DNA of 64,000 nucleotides from positions 2,418,001-2,482,000 of the forward strand of contig NZ_CP118157.1 of the NCBI RefSeq assembly GCF_032878875.1, written 5' to 3'. The DNA comes from Microbacterium sp. AB. GTDB taxonomy: Bacteria; Actinomycetota; Actinomycetes; Actinomycetales; Microbacteriaceae. The notes beneath the pieces were generated by a model. The model was not told where the DNA came from, searched no databases, and saw only the letters and a program-made list of their open reading frames with translations. This document shows, in pieces, positions 27,332 to 38,828 of this stretch; the stretch's first letter is position 1; every line of letters begins with the position of its first letter. A program made the translations under genes and the position numbers.

Positions 27332-27378
27332 GACCAGGTCATTCTACGTTCCCGCCGACGCTCGCCCGCCGAGGACTC

Positions 27379-28170
27379 TCAGCGGAATCGCACACCGCTC
27401 GGACCGCGCCTGGCCTCGTCGAGCGCCTGCCGAGCCGACGACATCGCGAGGGACCCGCCGAAGCCGCGGCGGCCCAGCTGCCCGACGAGACGGCGGAGCG
27501 CCGTGGCCTCGTCGTAGCGGACGAGGCTCTGCGCCTTGCCGCGCGCGAACTCCAGGGCGCGCTCCGCATCGTCGTCCGGCAGGCCTGCGAGAGCGGCGTC
27601 GACGACGTCGCGGGGGATCCCCCGCGACGCCATCGTCTGCGCGATCGCGCGACGCCCCTGGCTCTTGCGACTCGTGCCGACGTGGACGAGCTGCTCCGCG
27701 AGGGCGTCGTCGTCGAGGGCGCCGACCCGCACGATCCGCGCGATGACGTCGTCGATCAGCTCCGGGGCGACACGGTCCTGACGCAGGCGGGAGCGGGCCT
27801 CGCTCACGGACAGCGATCGCGTGCGCAGCGCCTTGAGCAGCCGCTCGGCTGCGGCCCCGGCGTCGTCCTCGCCCGCGGTGTCGGCGTGCGCTTCGTCGAG
27901 CTCGACGAAGCGCACGCCGTCGCGGATCGTCGTCGTCACCGAGGGGGCCGTGGCGACGCGCCGCTCCCCCGCGCCGAGATCGCGCCACGTCGTGTGCCAT
28001 CGTTCGCCGGACTCGTCGTCGACGCCCACCGCCAGGTCGTCCTGCTCCACGGCGACCGCGGGACGCACCCGCTTCGTCGGGTGATGGGGCGCGGACGCCG
28101 GCGTGCTCGGTCCGAAGAGCGGGATCACGGGGGCGAGGTCGTCCCCACCCCCGTCAGCCACGTCTGTCAT
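27379..28170 (-). CDS. recX: Recombination regulator RecX
   Basis: 263 aa; binds RecA and limits filament activity. The conserved part is the C-terminal about 150 residues: LLKALRTRSLSVSEARSRLRQDRVAPELIDDVIARIVRVGALDD and SQGRRAIAQTMASRGIPRDVVDAAL. A variable acidic N-terminal extension is usual in actinobacteria. It starts 13 nt after the recA stop, so it is co-transcribed with recA. Confidence 0.93.
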   Translation of the reverse strand: MTDVADGGGDDLAPVIPLFGPSTPASAPHHPTKRVRPAVAVEQDDLAVGVDDESGERWHTTWRDLGAGERRVATAPSVTTTIRDGVRFVELDEAHADTAGEDDAGAAAERLLKALRTRSLSVSEARSRLRQDRVAPELIDDVIARIVRVGALDDDALAEQLVHVGTSRKSQGRRAIAQTMASRGIPRDVVDAALAGLPDDDAERALEFARGKAQSLVRYDEATALRRLVGQLGRRGFGGSLAMSSARQALDEARRGPSGVRFR

Positions 28171-28183
28171 GATGCGATGCGCC

Positions 28184-29242
<1,059 letters not shown>

Positions 29243-29425
29243 TTCTGCTCCTTCTCCACTCGTGAACCGCCGCCTGTAGGCTGTCGTGCCCCGACCGGGA
29301 TGGCCGGGATCTACGACAAGGCGCGTGGCGCTGCCGCCGAATCCCACGTTACGGAGCACCACCGACATCGTCGGCGGACGCCCGAGGCTGTGGAGCGATT
29401 TCGTCCGAGAACCACGTTGTGCACG

Positions 29426-29455
29426 AGGCTACGCGCCCTTCGAACAGATTTTCGA
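29426..29455 (-). promoter_or_regulatory. recA promoter -10 with upstream LexA box
   Basis: LexA-like dyad at 29440-29455 (TCGAAC, 4 nt, TTTCGA), one mismatch to the actinobacterial SOS box. A -10-like TAGCCT (29431 to 29426) lies 8 nt beyond it on the minus strand, so the box covers the -35 region. The leader would be about 180 nt. Confidence 0.65.
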
Positions 29456-29506
29456 CGACACGCCGATCGCTGGCGCACGAGAGTCGAACGGTCGGCGTGC
29501 GCGCCG

Positions 29507-29725
29507 TCAGCGGCGGGGCTCGAGCCGACCGGCGCCGTGCCGGTGCGAGACGGGCACGTCCATGTCCGCGCACAGCGCCCACCAGATGTCGCGCGGAGGC
29601 ACGCCCGCGTCGAGCGCCTCGGACGAGGTGCGGCCGATGCCGGAGAGCACGAGGTCGTTCACGATCGCCGAGCCGCGTGCGCCGAACTCCACGTCGACCG
29701 CGCGCAGGAACTCACTGCGACGCAT
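29507..29725 (-). CDS. DUF3046 domain-containing protein
   Basis: 72 aa. MRRSEFLRAVDVEFGARGSAIVNDLVLSGIGRTSSEAL followed by GVPPRDIWWALCADMDVP is the whole DUF3046 family, a small actinobacterial protein encoded next to recA. Function unknown. It starts 6 nt after the clgR stop, so the two are co-transcribed. Confidence 0.88.
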   Translation of the reverse strand: MRRSEFLRAVDVEFGARGSAIVNDLVLSGIGRTSSEALDAGVPPRDIWWALCADMDVPVSHRHGAGRLEPRR

Positions 29726-29731
29726 GATCGC

Positions 29732-30037
29732 TCAGCGCAGCGACAGCTCGGGCTCGACTTCCGCGATGAGGTCGTCGGGGACGACGTCGGGGAACGGGGA
29801 GCCCTCGAGGACGGCGATCCGGTCTCCGACCGTGCGGTAGATGGTCGAGATGGGCACGTCGAGGGCGTCGGCCACCGAGGCGAGGATCTCGCTCGAGGCC
29901 TCCTTCTGCCCGCGCTCCACCTCGCTGAGGTATCCGAGCGCGACACTCGCCTTGCTGGCCACCTGCCGGAGGGTCTGGCCCTTCTGCTGGCGGAAGCCGC
30001 GCAGCACATCGCCGATCTCTTGACGAACCAGGATCAT
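29732..30037 (-). CDS. clgR: XRE-family regulator ClgR (Clp protease gene regulator)
   Basis: 101 aa. The helix-turn-helix reads VLRGFRQQKGQTLRQVASKASVALGYLSEVERGQKEASSEIL (about residues 11-52), characteristic of ClgR/PopR regulators that activate clp and stress genes in actinobacteria. The start at 30037 is fixed by AGGAGGGG 6 nt upstream. cinA and pgsA upstream give the usual actinobacterial order. Clp targets are inferred from the family. Confidence 0.88.
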   Translation of the reverse strand: MILVRQEIGDVLRGFRQQKGQTLRQVASKASVALGYLSEVERGQKEASSEILASVADALDVPISTIYRTVGDRIAVLEGSPFPDVVPDDLIAEVEPELSLR

Positions 30038-30094
30038 GACATTCCCCTCCTCACTCCGAACCGCCCTCACGCCCGATCACCCGCCGGGTGCACC

Positions 30095-30123
30095 AGAGTA
30101 CAACACCGATGACATCAATTTAA
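30095..30123 (-). promoter_or_regulatory. Candidate clgR promoter
   Basis: In an AT-rich patch: -35-like TTAAAT (30123 to 30118), 17-nt spacer, -10 TACTCT (30100 to 30095). The leader would be about 55 nt. Confidence 0.4.
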
Positions 30124-30180
30124 TCCCGCCTCCTGGACGAAGGCGAGGAAACCACGAAGAGTTACGTGCCGGAAACCCGC

Positions 30181-30681
30181 TCAGAGCCGCGAGACGGCGA
30201 GGTCGAGCGCCGCCAGCACGGCCTGCGCGCGCACCGACGCCCGGTCCCCGTCGAACTCGTGCGACGTGGTCGCGACCCCCTCCGGCGTCGCGACGGCGAC
30301 GTGAACGGTTCCGACGGGCTGCCCGTCCGGCGAGTCCGGCCCGGCGATCCCCGTCGTCGAGACGCCCACCTGGGCGTCCTCGTCGCCGAGGGCGAGCAGC
30401 CGTCGCACGCCCTCGGCCATCTGCCGGGCGACCTCGGGATGCACGGCGCCGTGCTCGGCGAGCAGGTCGCCGTCGACTCCCAGGACAGAGTGCTTGATCG
30501 CCGTGTCGTAGGCGACGACGCCCCCGCGCATGCGCTGGGACGAGCCGGGGATCTCCACGATCGCCGACGCCAGGAGCCCGCCCGTGAGCGACTCCGCCGT
30601 CCCCAGGCTCCAGTTGCGCGCGCTCAACCGGCGGAGGAGCTCGGTCGCGACCGCGGCCGTCTCTCGCCGCGTCGCGCTCAC
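30181..30681 (-). CDS. cinA: CinA C-terminal-domain protein (nicotinamide-nucleotide amidase family)
   Basis: 166 aa, only the PncC-like domain, as usual in actinobacteria. SARNWSLGTAESLTGGLLASAIVEIPGSS, GGVVAYDTAIKHSVLGV and STTGIAGPDSPDGQPVGTVHVAVA are the family motifs. The GTG start overlaps the pgsA stop (GTGA). In other species the domain deamidates NMN. The link with DNA damage is only suggested by proximity to recA. Confidence 0.9.
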   Translation of the reverse strand: MSATRRETAAVATELLRRLSARNWSLGTAESLTGGLLASAIVEIPGSSQRMRGGVVAYDTAIKHSVLGVDGDLLAEHGAVHPEVARQMAEGVRRLLALGDEDAQVGVSTTGIAGPDSPDGQPVGTVHVAVATPEGVATTSHEFDGDRASVRAQAVLAALDLAVSRL

Positions 30682-31256
30682 GGGGTCCCGCCCCGAGCGC
30701 CGCGCACCTGCGCGACGATGTAGTCGATGCCGCTCGCGACCGTGAGGACGACGACGATCCACATGAGCACGAGGGTCACCGTGGCCCATGCCTCGAGCCC
30801 GATGAGGCTGTGCAGCGGGAGCAGCGCCCAGGAGAGCGCCACGCCCTGGAACGCCGTCTTCACCTTGCCCATCCACGCCGCGGCGACGACGTGCCGGCTG
30901 GACACGATCAGCCGGTGGACGGTGATGCCCCACTCCCGCACGAGGATGAGGACGACCATCCACCACCACACCTCGCCGAGGATCGCCAGCCCGACGAAGG
31001 CCGCTCCCGTGAGGAGCTTGTCGGCGATGGGGTCCCAGAGCTTCCCGAAGTCGCTGACGATCTCGTACCTGCGCGCGAGATAGCCGTCGACCCAGTCGGT
31101 GGAGATGCCGACGATGAAGAGCACGGCGACCGCCCAGCGGAGGACCGGATGCGGATCGCCGAGCGGGCCGGCGACGAGCAGCAGAACGAAGAACACGATC
31201 GCGAGCGGGATGCGCGCGACGGTGATCGCGTTGGGCAGCTGCGGGTGGATGGCCAT
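30678..31256 (-). CDS. pgsA: CDP-diacylglycerol-glycerol-3-phosphate 3-phosphatidyltransferase
   Basis: 192-aa integral membrane enzyme that makes phosphatidylglycerol phosphate. The CDP-alcohol phosphotransferase motif D-x2-DG-x2-AR-x8-G-x3-D-x3-D is complete in TDWVDGYLARRYEIVSDFGKLWDPIADKL. There are about four to five hydrophobic spans. It lies between ftsK and cinA. Paralogues with other head groups exist, but this neighbourhood favours PgsA. Confidence 0.9.
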   Translation of the reverse strand: MAIHPQLPNAITVARIPLAIVFFVLLLVAGPLGDPHPVLRWAVAVLFIVGISTDWVDGYLARRYEIVSDFGKLWDPIADKLLTGAAFVGLAILGEVWWWMVVLILVREWGITVHRLIVSSRHVVAAAWMGKVKTAFQGVALSWALLPLHSLIGLEAWATVTLVLMWIVVVLTVASGIDYIVAQVRGARGGTP

Positions 31257-31286
31257 CGGCTCAGTCTGTCAGAGGGTCGCCGGCGG

Positions 31287-34088
31287 TCAGTATCGCGGCT
31301 CGTCGCGTCCCGTCAGACCCCACGCGTCCTCGGACTCGCTCTCGTCCACCGTGTCGCGACCGGCGAACTGCGCCTCGACCGGGTCGTCGGCGTAGCGGTC
31401 GTCCTCGTCGTCCTCGGCCGCAGGACCGGCGGAGGGAGCGTCCGGCGCGGGAGCCGACGGCGGCTCGTCGCCCCTGAGCTTCGCGAGCACGCCCGGCAGC
31501 TGCTCCGGCGTCACGAGCACGTCGCGGGCCTTCGATCCCTCGGAGGGGCCGACGATCTCCCGCGACTCCAGCAGGTCCATGAGGCGTCCGGCCTTGGCGA
31601 AGCCCACGCGCAGCTTCCGCTGCAGCATCGAGGTCGAGCCGAACTGGCTCGTGACGATGAGCTCGGCGGCGGCGAGGAGGAGCTCGAGGTCGTCCCCGAT
31701 GTCCTCGTCGACCTCCTTCTTCTTCGCCTCGAGGGCCTCCGCGACATCCGAGCGGTACTCCGGCCGCGCCTGACCGGTGACGTGCGCGACGACCTTCTCG
31801 ATCTCGTCCTCGGTGACCCAGGCGCCCTGCACGCGCAGGGCCTTGGAGGAGCCCATGGGCGAGAAGAGCGCGTCGCCCTGGCCGATGAGCTTGTCCGCCC
31901 CCGGCTGGTCGAGGATGACGCGGCTGTCGGTGACGCTCGTCACGGCGAACGCGAGGCGCGACGGCACGTTGGCCTTGATGAGCCCCGTGACGACGTCGAC
32001 GGACGGACGCTGCGTCGCCAGAACGAGGTGGATGCCCGATGCGCGGGCGAGCTGGGTGATGCGGACGATGGAGTCCTCGACGTCGCGAGGGGCCACCATC
32101 ATGAGATCTGCGAGCTCGTCGACCACGACGAGCAGGTACGGATACGGCTTGAGCACGCGCTCGCTGCCGGCCGGCAGGTCGACCTCGCCCGCGACGACGG
32201 CCCTGTTGAAGTCGTCGATGTGGCGGAATCCGAACGACGCGAGGTCGTCGTACCGCATGTCCATCTCCTTCACGACCCACTGGAGGGCCTCGGCGGCCTT
32301 CTTCGCGTTCGTGATGATGGGGGTGATGAGGTGCGGCACCCCCGCGTAGTTCGTGAGCTCGACCCGCTTCGGGTCGATGAGCACCATCCGTACCTCGCTC
32401 GGCTTGGCGCGCATGAGCAGGCTCGTGATCATCGAGTTCACGAAGCTCGACTTGCCGGAGCCCGTCGATCCCGCCACGAGCAGGTGGGGCATCTTCGCGA
32501 GGTTCGCGACGACGAAGCCGCCGCCGACGTCCTTCCCGACCCCGATGGTGAGGGGGTGGGTCGACTTGTGCGCCGCCGCGGAGCGCAGGACGTCGCCCAG
32601 CGCGACCGTCTCGCGGTCGGCGTTGGGGATCTCGACGCCGATCGCGCTCTTGCCGGGGATCGGCGCGAGGATGCGCACGTCGTTCGAGGCCACCGCGTAG
32701 GAGATGTTGTTCGAGAGCTGCGTGATCTTCTCGACCTTGACGCCGGGGCCCAGCTCGATCTCGTACTGCGTGACGGTCGGGCCTCGCGAGAAGCCGGTGA
32801 CGGTCGCGTCCACCTTGAACTGCTCGAAGACGTTCGTGATCTGCGCGACGACGCGGTCGTTCGCCTCCGAGCGGGCCACGGCGGGCGGGCCGGCCGCGAG
32901 CGACGCCGGCGACGGCAGCACGTACGGCTGTGCGGGGGGCTGCGGCCCCCTGCCGCCCGGCCCCTCCGTGCCGAAGCCCGTGAAGCCCGGGAGCCCGTCC
33001 TCTCCCCCGTCGAGGTCCTCGCCGTCTCCGACGAGGCCCGTGCGGCTCTCGCCGAGGTCGGCCGTGCCGCGGAGGCCTGCGAGCACCGAGTCGGTGAGCA
33101 CCTCGGTCACGGCGTCGGCCGCCGCGGGACGCGTGTCCTCCGCCGTGACGATGGCCTGGTCGTAGCCGCCGTCGGACTGGCTCGGGAGGAGATCGGTGAG
33201 GTCCTGCGGCTCGCCGACGACATCGGGATCCTCCTCGCGGCCCGACTTGTTGCGACGCCACCACGGCAGGCCCGAGTCCTTCTCGGCGTCGTCGTCCTTC
33301 TCCAGCACCTTCGTGGGCGCCGTCTCCCCCGCGGACGCGTCCCCGGGATCGGCGCGCTCCGCGTCGAACATCCACAGGTAGAGCTCGCCGAGGCGCTGCC
33401 CGATCCGGTTCGGCGGCGTCTTCGTGATGATGAGCACGCTGAGGATCGCGAGGAGCGAGAGCACGATGTACGCGCCGACCTCGGTGATGAGGAAGGCCAT
33501 CGCCTCGGCCACGAGCCAGCCGAACAGGCCGCCCGCCTCGCTCAGCGCCGGCATGCCCTGCACCGGCTTGGGGCGCCCGCCGGCGATGTGGAGGAAGCCG
33601 GCGATCGTGATCGTGAGCATCCCGAAGCCGATGCCGACCCTGCCGTTGTCGTTCACCGACGACGGATGCCGGAAGAACCATCCCGCCAGCAGCAGGAGGA
33701 GGACGGGGAAGACGAAGGCGGCGCGTCCGATCAGCCCGCCGAACGTGTAGGCGCTGACGTTCGCCGCGACCTCGTCGAGGATGAGGAACCACTCGACCAC
33801 GGCGCCGACGACCGCGAGGAGCACGAGCAGCAGCGGGAAGCCGTCCCGGCGCTGGTCCTTGTCGAGCGCCTCGGGGCCGAACGCCCGGAAGAGCCCGCCC
33901 ACGGCACGCGCCAGCCCGTTCCAGCCGCGCACGAGGAGGCCGTCCCTCTCGGTGTCGTCGGCGTACCGCTGGGGCGCCGGCTCGGCCTTCTTCCGAGCGC
34001 GCGAGCCGGACGCGGCCTCATCCTTCTTCGAGGCCGCGCGCGTGTTCTTCGTTCCCTGGCTCTTGGGCGCGGCGGACGTTCGTGGCAT
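31287..34088 (-). CDS. ftsK: DNA translocase FtsK
   Basis: 933 aa. The N-terminal membrane domain has about four to five spans (residues about 60-230), followed by a disordered linker (about 240-430). The motor has Walker [15 protein letters not shown] and Walker [16 protein letters not shown]. The C-terminal gamma winged helix ([23 protein letters not shown]) reads KOPS sequences. It couples chromosome dimer resolution to septation. Upstream is an rnj terminator; downstream is pgsA, 30 nt away. Confidence 0.96.
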   Translation of the reverse strand: MPRTSAAPKSQGTKNTRAASKKDEAASGSRARKKAEPAPQRYADDTERDGLLVRGWNGLARAVGGLFRAFGPEALDKDQRRDGFPLLLVLLAVVGAVVEWFLILDEVAANVSAYTFGGLIGRAAFVFPVLLLLLAGWFFRHPSSVNDNGRVGIGFGMLTITIAGFLHIAGGRPKPVQGMPALSEAGGLFGWLVAEAMAFLITEVGAYIVLSLLAILSVLIITKTPPNRIGQRLGELYLWMFDAERADPGDASAGETAPTKVLEKDDDAEKDSGLPWWRRNKSGREEDPDVVGEPQDLTDLLPSQSDGGYDQAIVTAEDTRPAAADAVTEVLTDSVLAGLRGTADLGESRTGLVGDGEDLDGGEDGLPGFTGFGTEGPGGRGPQPPAQPYVLPSPASLAAGPPAVARSEANDRVVAQITNVFEQFKVDATVTGFSRGPTVTQYEIELGPGVKVEKITQLSNNISYAVASNDVRILAPIPGKSAIGVEIPNADRETVALGDVLRSAAAHKSTHPLTIGVGKDVGGGFVVANLAKMPHLLVAGSTGSGKSSFVNSMITSLLMRAKPSEVRMVLIDPKRVELTNYAGVPHLITPIITNAKKAAEALQWVVKEMDMRYDDLASFGFRHIDDFNRAVVAGEVDLPAGSERVLKPYPYLLVVVDELADLMMVAPRDVEDSIVRITQLARASGIHLVLATQRPSVDVVTGLIKANVPSRLAFAVTSVTDSRVILDQPGADKLIGQGDALFSPMGSSKALRVQGAWVTEDEIEKVVAHVTGQARPEYRSDVAEALEAKKKEVDEDIGDDLELLLAAAELIVTSQFGSTSMLQRKLRVGFAKAGRLMDLLESREIVGPSEGSKARDVLVTPEQLPGVLAKLRGDEPPSAPAPDAPSAGPAAEDDEDDRYADDPVEAQFAGRDTVDESESEDAWGLTGRDEPRY

Positions 34089-34133
34089 TCCTCCACGGTA
34101 CGTCCCCGCACCGACATCCGCCCTGAACGACGC

Positions 34134-34161
34134 GGATCGGCGCGGGATTCCGCGCCGATCC
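34134..34161 (-). terminator. Hairpin after rnj
   Basis: Perfect 12-bp stem GGATCGGCGCGG with its complement around GATT. It lies 19 nt after the rnj stop and 46 nt before the ftsK start. Confidence 0.65.
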
Positions 34162-34179
34162 GGAGACGAGCGGGCGGCC

Positions 34180-35856
34180 TCAGGCCTCGATGACGAGCGG
34201 GACGATCATCGGACGGCGGCGCAGCGCCTGGTTGACCCAGCGTCCCGTCGCACGGCGCACCGTCTGCGAGAGCGCGTGGTTGTCGCGGACGCCCTTCTGC
34301 GCGGCCTCCTCCAGCGCGGCGACGATCTTCGGCTTGACCTTGTCGAAGACGCGCTCGTCCTCGGCGATGCCCCGCGCGTGGATCTCCGGTCCCGTGATGA
34401 TCTTGCCCGTCTGCGCGTCGACCACGACGATGACGGACACGAAGCCCTCCTCGCCCAGGACGCGACGGTCCTTGAGGTCGGCGTCGGTGATCGCGCCGAC
34501 CGTGGAGCCGTCGACGTAGACAAAGCCCAGGTCGAGCTGGCCGGCGACGCGCGCGACGCCGTCCTTCAGGTCGAGCACGGTGCCGTTCGCGCCGATGATC
34601 GTGCGCGCGGGGTCGACCCCCGTGTCCTGAGCGAGCTTGGCGCTCGCCATGAGGTGCCGGTACTCCCCGTGCACGGGGAGCACGTTGCGCGGCTTCAGGA
34701 TGTTGTAGCAGTACAGCAGCTCGCCCGCCGCGGCGTGGCCCGAGACGTGCACCTTGGCGTTCGCCTTGTGCACGACGTTCGCGCCGAGCCTCGTGAGGCC
34801 GTCGATCACGCGGTAGACGGCGTTCTCGTTGCCCGGGATGAGGCTCGACGCGAGGATGACGGTGTCGCCCTCGCCCGGCTCGATCTCGTGGTCGAGGTTC
34901 GCCATGCGGCTGAGGACGGCCATCGGCTCGCCCTGCGATCCCGTCGACATGTACACGATCTCGTCGTCGGGGATGTCGCGCGCCTTCTTGTAGTCGACGA
35001 GCACCCCGTCCGGCACGTCGAGGTAGCCGAGGTCGGCGGCGATGGTCATGTTCCGCACCATGCTCCGGCCGAGCAGCGCGACACGGCGGCCGTTCGTCGC
35101 GGCCGCGTCGAGCACCTGCTGGACGCGGTGGACGTGGCTCGAGAAGCTCGCGACGATGACGCGGCCCGCGGTCTTGGAGATGACCTGGTCGAGGACCGGG
35201 CCGATGTCGCGCTCGAGGGGCGTGAACCCCGGGACGTCGGCGTTCGTCGAGTCCGGCAGGAAGAGGTCGACGCCCTCCTCTCCCAGGCGCGCGAAGGCGC
35301 GCAGATCGGTGATCCTGCCGTCGAGGGGGAGCTGGTCCATCTTGAAGTCGCCCGTGTGCAGCACGAGGCCGGCATCGGTGCGCACCGCGACCGCGAGCGC
35401 GTCGGGGATGGAGTGGTTCACGGCGACGAACTCGAGGTCGAAGGGCCCGACCTCGCGGCGCTCGCCCTCCTTCACGACCTGCGCGACGGGCGTGATGCGG
35501 TGCTCCTTGAGCTTCGCGGCCGTCAGCGCGAGCGTGAGCGCGGACCCGATGATCGGGATGTCGGCGCGCAGCTTGAGCAGATAGGGCACGGCGCCGATGT
35601 GGTCCTCATGCCCGTGCGTGAGCACGACGCCCACGACGTCGCCGAGCCGTCCGCGCAGCGGCTCCATGTCGGGGAGGATGAGGTCGACCCCCGGCTGATG
35701 CTCCTCGGGGAAGAGCACGCCGCAGTCGATGATGAGGATCTTGCCGTCGATCTCGTAGGTCGTCATGTTGCGACCCACCTCGCCGAGACCGCCGAGCGGA
35801 GTGACCCGCAGGGCTCCGGGAGCGAGATCGGCTGGATCGAAAACCGGTATGGACAT
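34180..35856 (-). CDS. rnj: Ribonuclease J
   Basis: 558-aa metallo-beta-lactamase/beta-CASP RNase with 5'-exo and endo activity. [36 protein letters not shown] leads in; the zinc motif is [16 protein letters not shown] and further ligands are in LHTGDFKMD. The beta-CASP part includes [16 protein letters not shown] and [11 protein letters not shown]. The start MSIPVF has GGAAGG 6 nt upstream. An in-frame GTG 57 nt earlier lacks a ribosome site. dapA-rnj is a conserved actinobacterial pair. Confidence 0.94.
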   Translation of the reverse strand: MSIPVFDPADLAPGALRVTPLGGLGEVGRNMTTYEIDGKILIIDCGVLFPEEHQPGVDLILPDMEPLRGRLGDVVGVVLTHGHEDHIGAVPYLLKLRADIPIIGSALTLALTAAKLKEHRITPVAQVVKEGERREVGPFDLEFVAVNHSIPDALAVAVRTDAGLVLHTGDFKMDQLPLDGRITDLRAFARLGEEGVDLFLPDSTNADVPGFTPLERDIGPVLDQVISKTAGRVIVASFSSHVHRVQQVLDAAATNGRRVALLGRSMVRNMTIAADLGYLDVPDGVLVDYKKARDIPDDEIVYMSTGSQGEPMAVLSRMANLDHEIEPGEGDTVILASSLIPGNENAVYRVIDGLTRLGANVVHKANAKVHVSGHAAAGELLYCYNILKPRNVLPVHGEYRHLMASAKLAQDTGVDPARTIIGANGTVLDLKDGVARVAGQLDLGFVYVDGSTVGAITDADLKDRRVLGEEGFVSVIVVVDAQTGKIITGPEIHARGIAEDERVFDKVKPKIVAALEEAAQKGVRDNHALSQTVRRATGRWVNQALRRRPMIVPLVIEA

Positions 35857-35938
35857 CGTCCGCCTTCCGGGATGCCCTCCGGCATCCGGTTCGTCGTTGT
35901 TCGGTGTTGTCACAGCGGCCGGCGCCGCTGCGGAAGCG

Positions 35939-36916
35939 TCAGCGCGTCGCGCCGGGCACCTTGGGCAGCGCGCCGCCGGCGGCCGCGTTGCGGTCGGGGC
36001 GGAAGTTGGAGAAGTCGACGCCGTCGACGCCCTTCACGAGCGCCAGCTCGTCCTCGATGATCGCGGCCTCCCACTCCTCCGGGCCCACGAGCGGCAGGCG
36101 CACGCGGGGGCTGGAGATGCGGCCGAGGCCGTGCAGGACGTACTTGGCCGCGACCGTGCCGGGGACGTGCGTCATGACGGCGCGCACGAGGGGCTCGAGC
36201 TTCTTGTGCTGCGCGGTGGCCGCCGCGAGATCGCCGCGGTTCACCGCGTCGACGATCGTGCGGTACGGGCCGGAGACGATGTTCGCCGTCACGCCGATGA
36301 GGCCCGTCGCGCCGATCGCGAGCTCGGGCAGCGCGTTCGCGTCGTCGCCCGAGAAGTACAGCAGATCGGTCTGGTTCAGGACGCGGCTGACCTCGCTGAG
36401 GTCGCCCTTGGCGTCCTTCACGGCGAGGATGTTCGGGTGCTTGGCGAGACGCAGGATGGTCTCGTACCGGATCGGCACGCCCGTGCGGCCGGGGATGTCG
36501 TAGAGGATGACCGGGAGGTCGGTCGAGTCGGCGATGAGGCGGAAGTGCGTGAGGATCCCGGCCTGCGTCGGCTTGTTGTAGTACGGCGTGACGATCATGA
36601 TGCCGTCCGCGCCCGCCTTCTCGCTCTTCTGGTAGAGGGCGATGGCATGCGCCGTCTCGTTCGAGCCGCCGCCCGTGATGATCTTCGCGCGTCCCGCGGA
36701 GACGTCCTTGCCGACCTCGACGAGCCGCAGCTTCTCGGCGTCGGTGAGGGTCGAGGTCTCCCCCGTCGTGCCGGTGACGACGATGCCGTCGGCGCCCTGC
36801 CGGATGCACGCGTCGATGTGCTTCTCGACGCCGGGCCAGTCGACCTCGCCGTCGGCCGTCATGGGGGTGACGAGCGCGACGAGAACCTGTCCGAAGGGAT
36901 TCCCCGTGTGCGTCAT
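35939..36916 (-). CDS. dapA: 4-hydroxy-tetrahydrodipicolinate synthase
   Basis: 325-aa aldolase that starts the diaminopimelate/lysine branch. GQVLVALVTPMTADGEVDW, VTGTTGETSTLTDAEKLRL, VILYDIPGRTGVPI, and Schiff-base Lys in ILAVKDAKGDL. TAGCCT (36929 to 36924) ends 7 nt before the ATG, so probably leaderless. It precedes rnj. Confidence 0.95.
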   Translation of the reverse strand: MTHTGNPFGQVLVALVTPMTADGEVDWPGVEKHIDACIRQGADGIVVTGTTGETSTLTDAEKLRLVEVGKDVSAGRAKIITGGGSNETAHAIALYQKSEKAGADGIMIVTPYYNKPTQAGILTHFRLIADSTDLPVILYDIPGRTGVPIRYETILRLAKHPNILAVKDAKGDLSEVSRVLNQTDLLYFSGDDANALPELAIGATGLIGVTANIVSGPYRTIVDAVNRGDLAAATAQHKKLEPLVRAVMTHVPGTVAAKYVLHGLGRISSPRVRLPLVGPEEWEAAIIEDELALVKGVDGVDFSNFRPDRNAAAGGALPKVPGATR

Positions 36917-36960
36917 GGAGTCAAGGCTATCGTCTCGGAGGGCGCTCCGCCCACGACGCG

Positions 36961-37473
36961 TCAGGCGGCAGCGCGGCGGTACACGAGGAACCGGTAGCGC
37001 GTGCCGGTGCGGCTCGTGAGCCATGCGTCGCGATCGGCGGGGTCGGAGCGCACGACCTCCCACTCGTCCCCGATCTCGGGGGCGTAGGCGTCGCCCTCCG
37101 CGTCGGTGTCGACCTCGGTCACCCACAGCTCGTCGGCGACGCCCATCGCCTGCCGGTAGATTTCGGCGCCTCCGATGACCCAGACCTCGTCGTCGATCGC
37201 CGCCGCGGCGCGCAGCCCGTCCTCGAGGGTGTGGACGACGATCACGCCGTCGGCCCGGAAGGCCTCGTCCCTCGTCACGACGATGTTGGGACGATCCGGC
37301 AGCGGCCGGAACCGCTCGGGGAACGACAGCCAGGTCTTCCGTCCCATCACGACGGGGAGCCCCGTCGTGGCGCGTTTGAAGAACGCCGTGTCCTCGGGCA
37401 GCTGCCACAGCATGCCGCCGTCGCCGCCGATGGCGCGCGTGCGGGACTGCGCCCAGATCGAGCGGATCGTCAC
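36961..37473 (-). CDS. folA: Dihydrofolate reductase
   Basis: 170 aa. RSIWAQSRTRAIGGDGGMLWQLPEDTAFFKRAT contains the active-site acid; VVMGRKTWLSFPERFRPLPDRPNIVVTR and VWVIGGAEIYRQAM bind NADPH. GTG start 3 nt after the thyA stop. Regenerates tetrahydrofolate consumed by ThyA, so the two are coupled. Confidence 0.95.
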   Translation of the reverse strand: MTIRSIWAQSRTRAIGGDGGMLWQLPEDTAFFKRATTGLPVVMGRKTWLSFPERFRPLPDRPNIVVTRDEAFRADGVIVVHTLEDGLRAAAAIDDEVWVIGGAEIYRQAMGVADELWVTEVDTDAEGDAYAPEIGDEWEVVRSDPADRDAWLTSRTGTRYRFLVYRRAAA

Positions 37474-37476
37474 GGG

Positions 37477-38286
37477 TCAGACCGCGACGGCCGCGCGGAT
37501 GGCCGGGTGGTGCCGGTAGTCCACGACCTCGACGTCCTCGTAGGAGTAGTCGAAGATCGAGGCGGGCTTCCGCGCGAGGCGGAGCGACGGGTACGGGAAG
37601 GGGTCTCGCGAGAGCTGCTCGGCGACCTGCTCGCGGTGGTTGTCGTAGATGTGGCAGTCGCCGCCCGTCCAGACGAACTCCCCGGGCTCGAGGCCCGTCT
37701 GCTGCGCCACCATGAGGGTCAGCAGCGCGTAGGAGGCGATGTTGAACGGCACGCCGAGGAAGAGGTCGGCGCTGCGCTGGTAGAGCTGGCAGCTGAGCCT
37801 GCCGTCCGCGACGTAGAACTGGAACAGCGCATGGCACGGCGGCAGGGCCATGTCGTCGACCTCCGCCGGGTTCCAGGCCGTCACGATGTGACGGCGGCTG
37901 TCGGGATTCGTCTGGAGCTGGGAGACGACCTTGGCGATCTGATCGATGCCCTCGCCCGTGGGCGTCGGCCACGAGCGCCACTGCACGCCGTAGACGGGGC
38001 CGAGCTCGCCGTCCTCGTCGGCCCACTCGTCCCAGATCGACACGCCGTGCTCCTGCAGCCAGCGCACGTTGGACTCGCCGCGCAGGAACCAGAGCAGCTC
38101 GTACACGACCGACTTGACGTGCACGCGCTTCGTGGTGATGAGCGGGAAGCCCTGCGCGAGGTCGTATCGCAGCTGCCGCCCGAAGACGCTCGTCGTGCCC
38201 GTGCCCGTGCGATCGTCCTTGTGCACGCCGTTCGCGAGCACGTCGCGCAGCAGGTCTTCGTAGGGTGTCGGGATGGCGCCGGTCAT
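37477..38286 (-). CDS. thyA: Thymidylate synthase
   Basis: 269 aa. [50 protein letters not shown], and the catalytic Cys in [30 protein letters not shown] and [14 protein letters not shown] complete the dUMP/folate site. TAGCCT (38299 to 38294) ends 7 nt before the ATG, so probably leaderless. First gene of thyA-folA. Confidence 0.96.
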   Translation of the reverse strand: MTGAIPTPYEDLLRDVLANGVHKDDRTGTGTTSVFGRQLRYDLAQGFPLITTKRVHVKSVVYELLWFLRGESNVRWLQEHGVSIWDEWADEDGELGPVYGVQWRSWPTPTGEGIDQIAKVVSQLQTNPDSRRHIVTAWNPAEVDDMALPPCHALFQFYVADGRLSCQLYQRSADLFLGVPFNIASYALLTLMVAQQTGLEPGEFVWTGGDCHIYDNHREQVAEQLSRDPFPYPSLRLARKPASIFDYSYEDVEVVDYRHHPAIRAAVAV

Positions 38287-38321
38287 GGTGTCCAGGCTAG
38301 TCCGCGAACGCCCCGGACGGC

Positions 38322-38828
38322 TCAGGCGGCTCGCTGCCGGCCGACGATCCCCGCGCGCTGGAGCAGGAGATAGATCTGGCAGCCGAGGCAGTACCCGAAG
38401 GCGCCGTTGAGGAACGCCGCGACGAACGCCGCGGCCGCCGCGACGGGAAGCGCCCAGGGCACGCCGGCGAGGTGGAGCAGGAGGCCGACGCCGGTCACGA
38501 GCAGGCCGACGCCCTGCGCGAAGCGCGGCGGACGCGGGTCCTCGAGCTCGGCGGGCGGCTGCAGCCGCGGGCGGACGGACCTGCGGAACAGCACGCCCCA
38601 CGGCGCGGTCCCCGGCGATACGACGCCCCAGAGGAAGAGCAGCGCGACGACGAGGACGGCCACGAAGCCCGGGTCGGCGGCACGCTGCGCGAGCGACGCC
38701 TGCCCGGCCGCGGGCGAGACGCCGACGAACGACAGGAAGGTCGCGACGAGGAGGAGCACGCTCGTGATCGACGCCGCGAACCGTGGGCTGCGCGGGTCGA
38801 TGCCGGCGGGCGACGGGCTCTCAGGCAT
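38322..38828 (-). CDS. DUF4395 membrane protein
   Basis: 168 aa with about four hydrophobic spans (near 18-37, 55-72, 103-122, 128-150). The C-terminal block has [13 protein letters not shown], whose CxxC could be redox active. Its ATG overlaps the end of the upstream thioredoxin gene by 8 nt, a common pairing, which suggests that the thioredoxin reduces this membrane protein. Function unproven. Confidence 0.82.
   Translation of the reverse strand: MPESPSPAGIDPRSPRFAASITSVLLLVATFLSFVGVSPAAGQASLAQRAADPGFVAVLVVALLFLWGVVSPGTAPWGVLFRRSVRPRLQPPAELEDPRPPRFAQGVGLLVTGVGLLLHLAGVPWALPVAAAAAFVAAFLNGAFGYCLGCQIYLLLQRAGIVGRQRAA

Noticed and set aside
30810..34193. 1127-codon plus-strand reading frame
   Set aside because: Antisense to ftsK and pgsA; the Arg/Ala/Asp-rich translation has no domains and reflects GC-rich codon bias.
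35857..35913. Upstream GTG start of RNase J
   Set aside because: No Shine-Dalgarno, and the extra residues are not typical; GGAAGG precedes the ATG at 35856.
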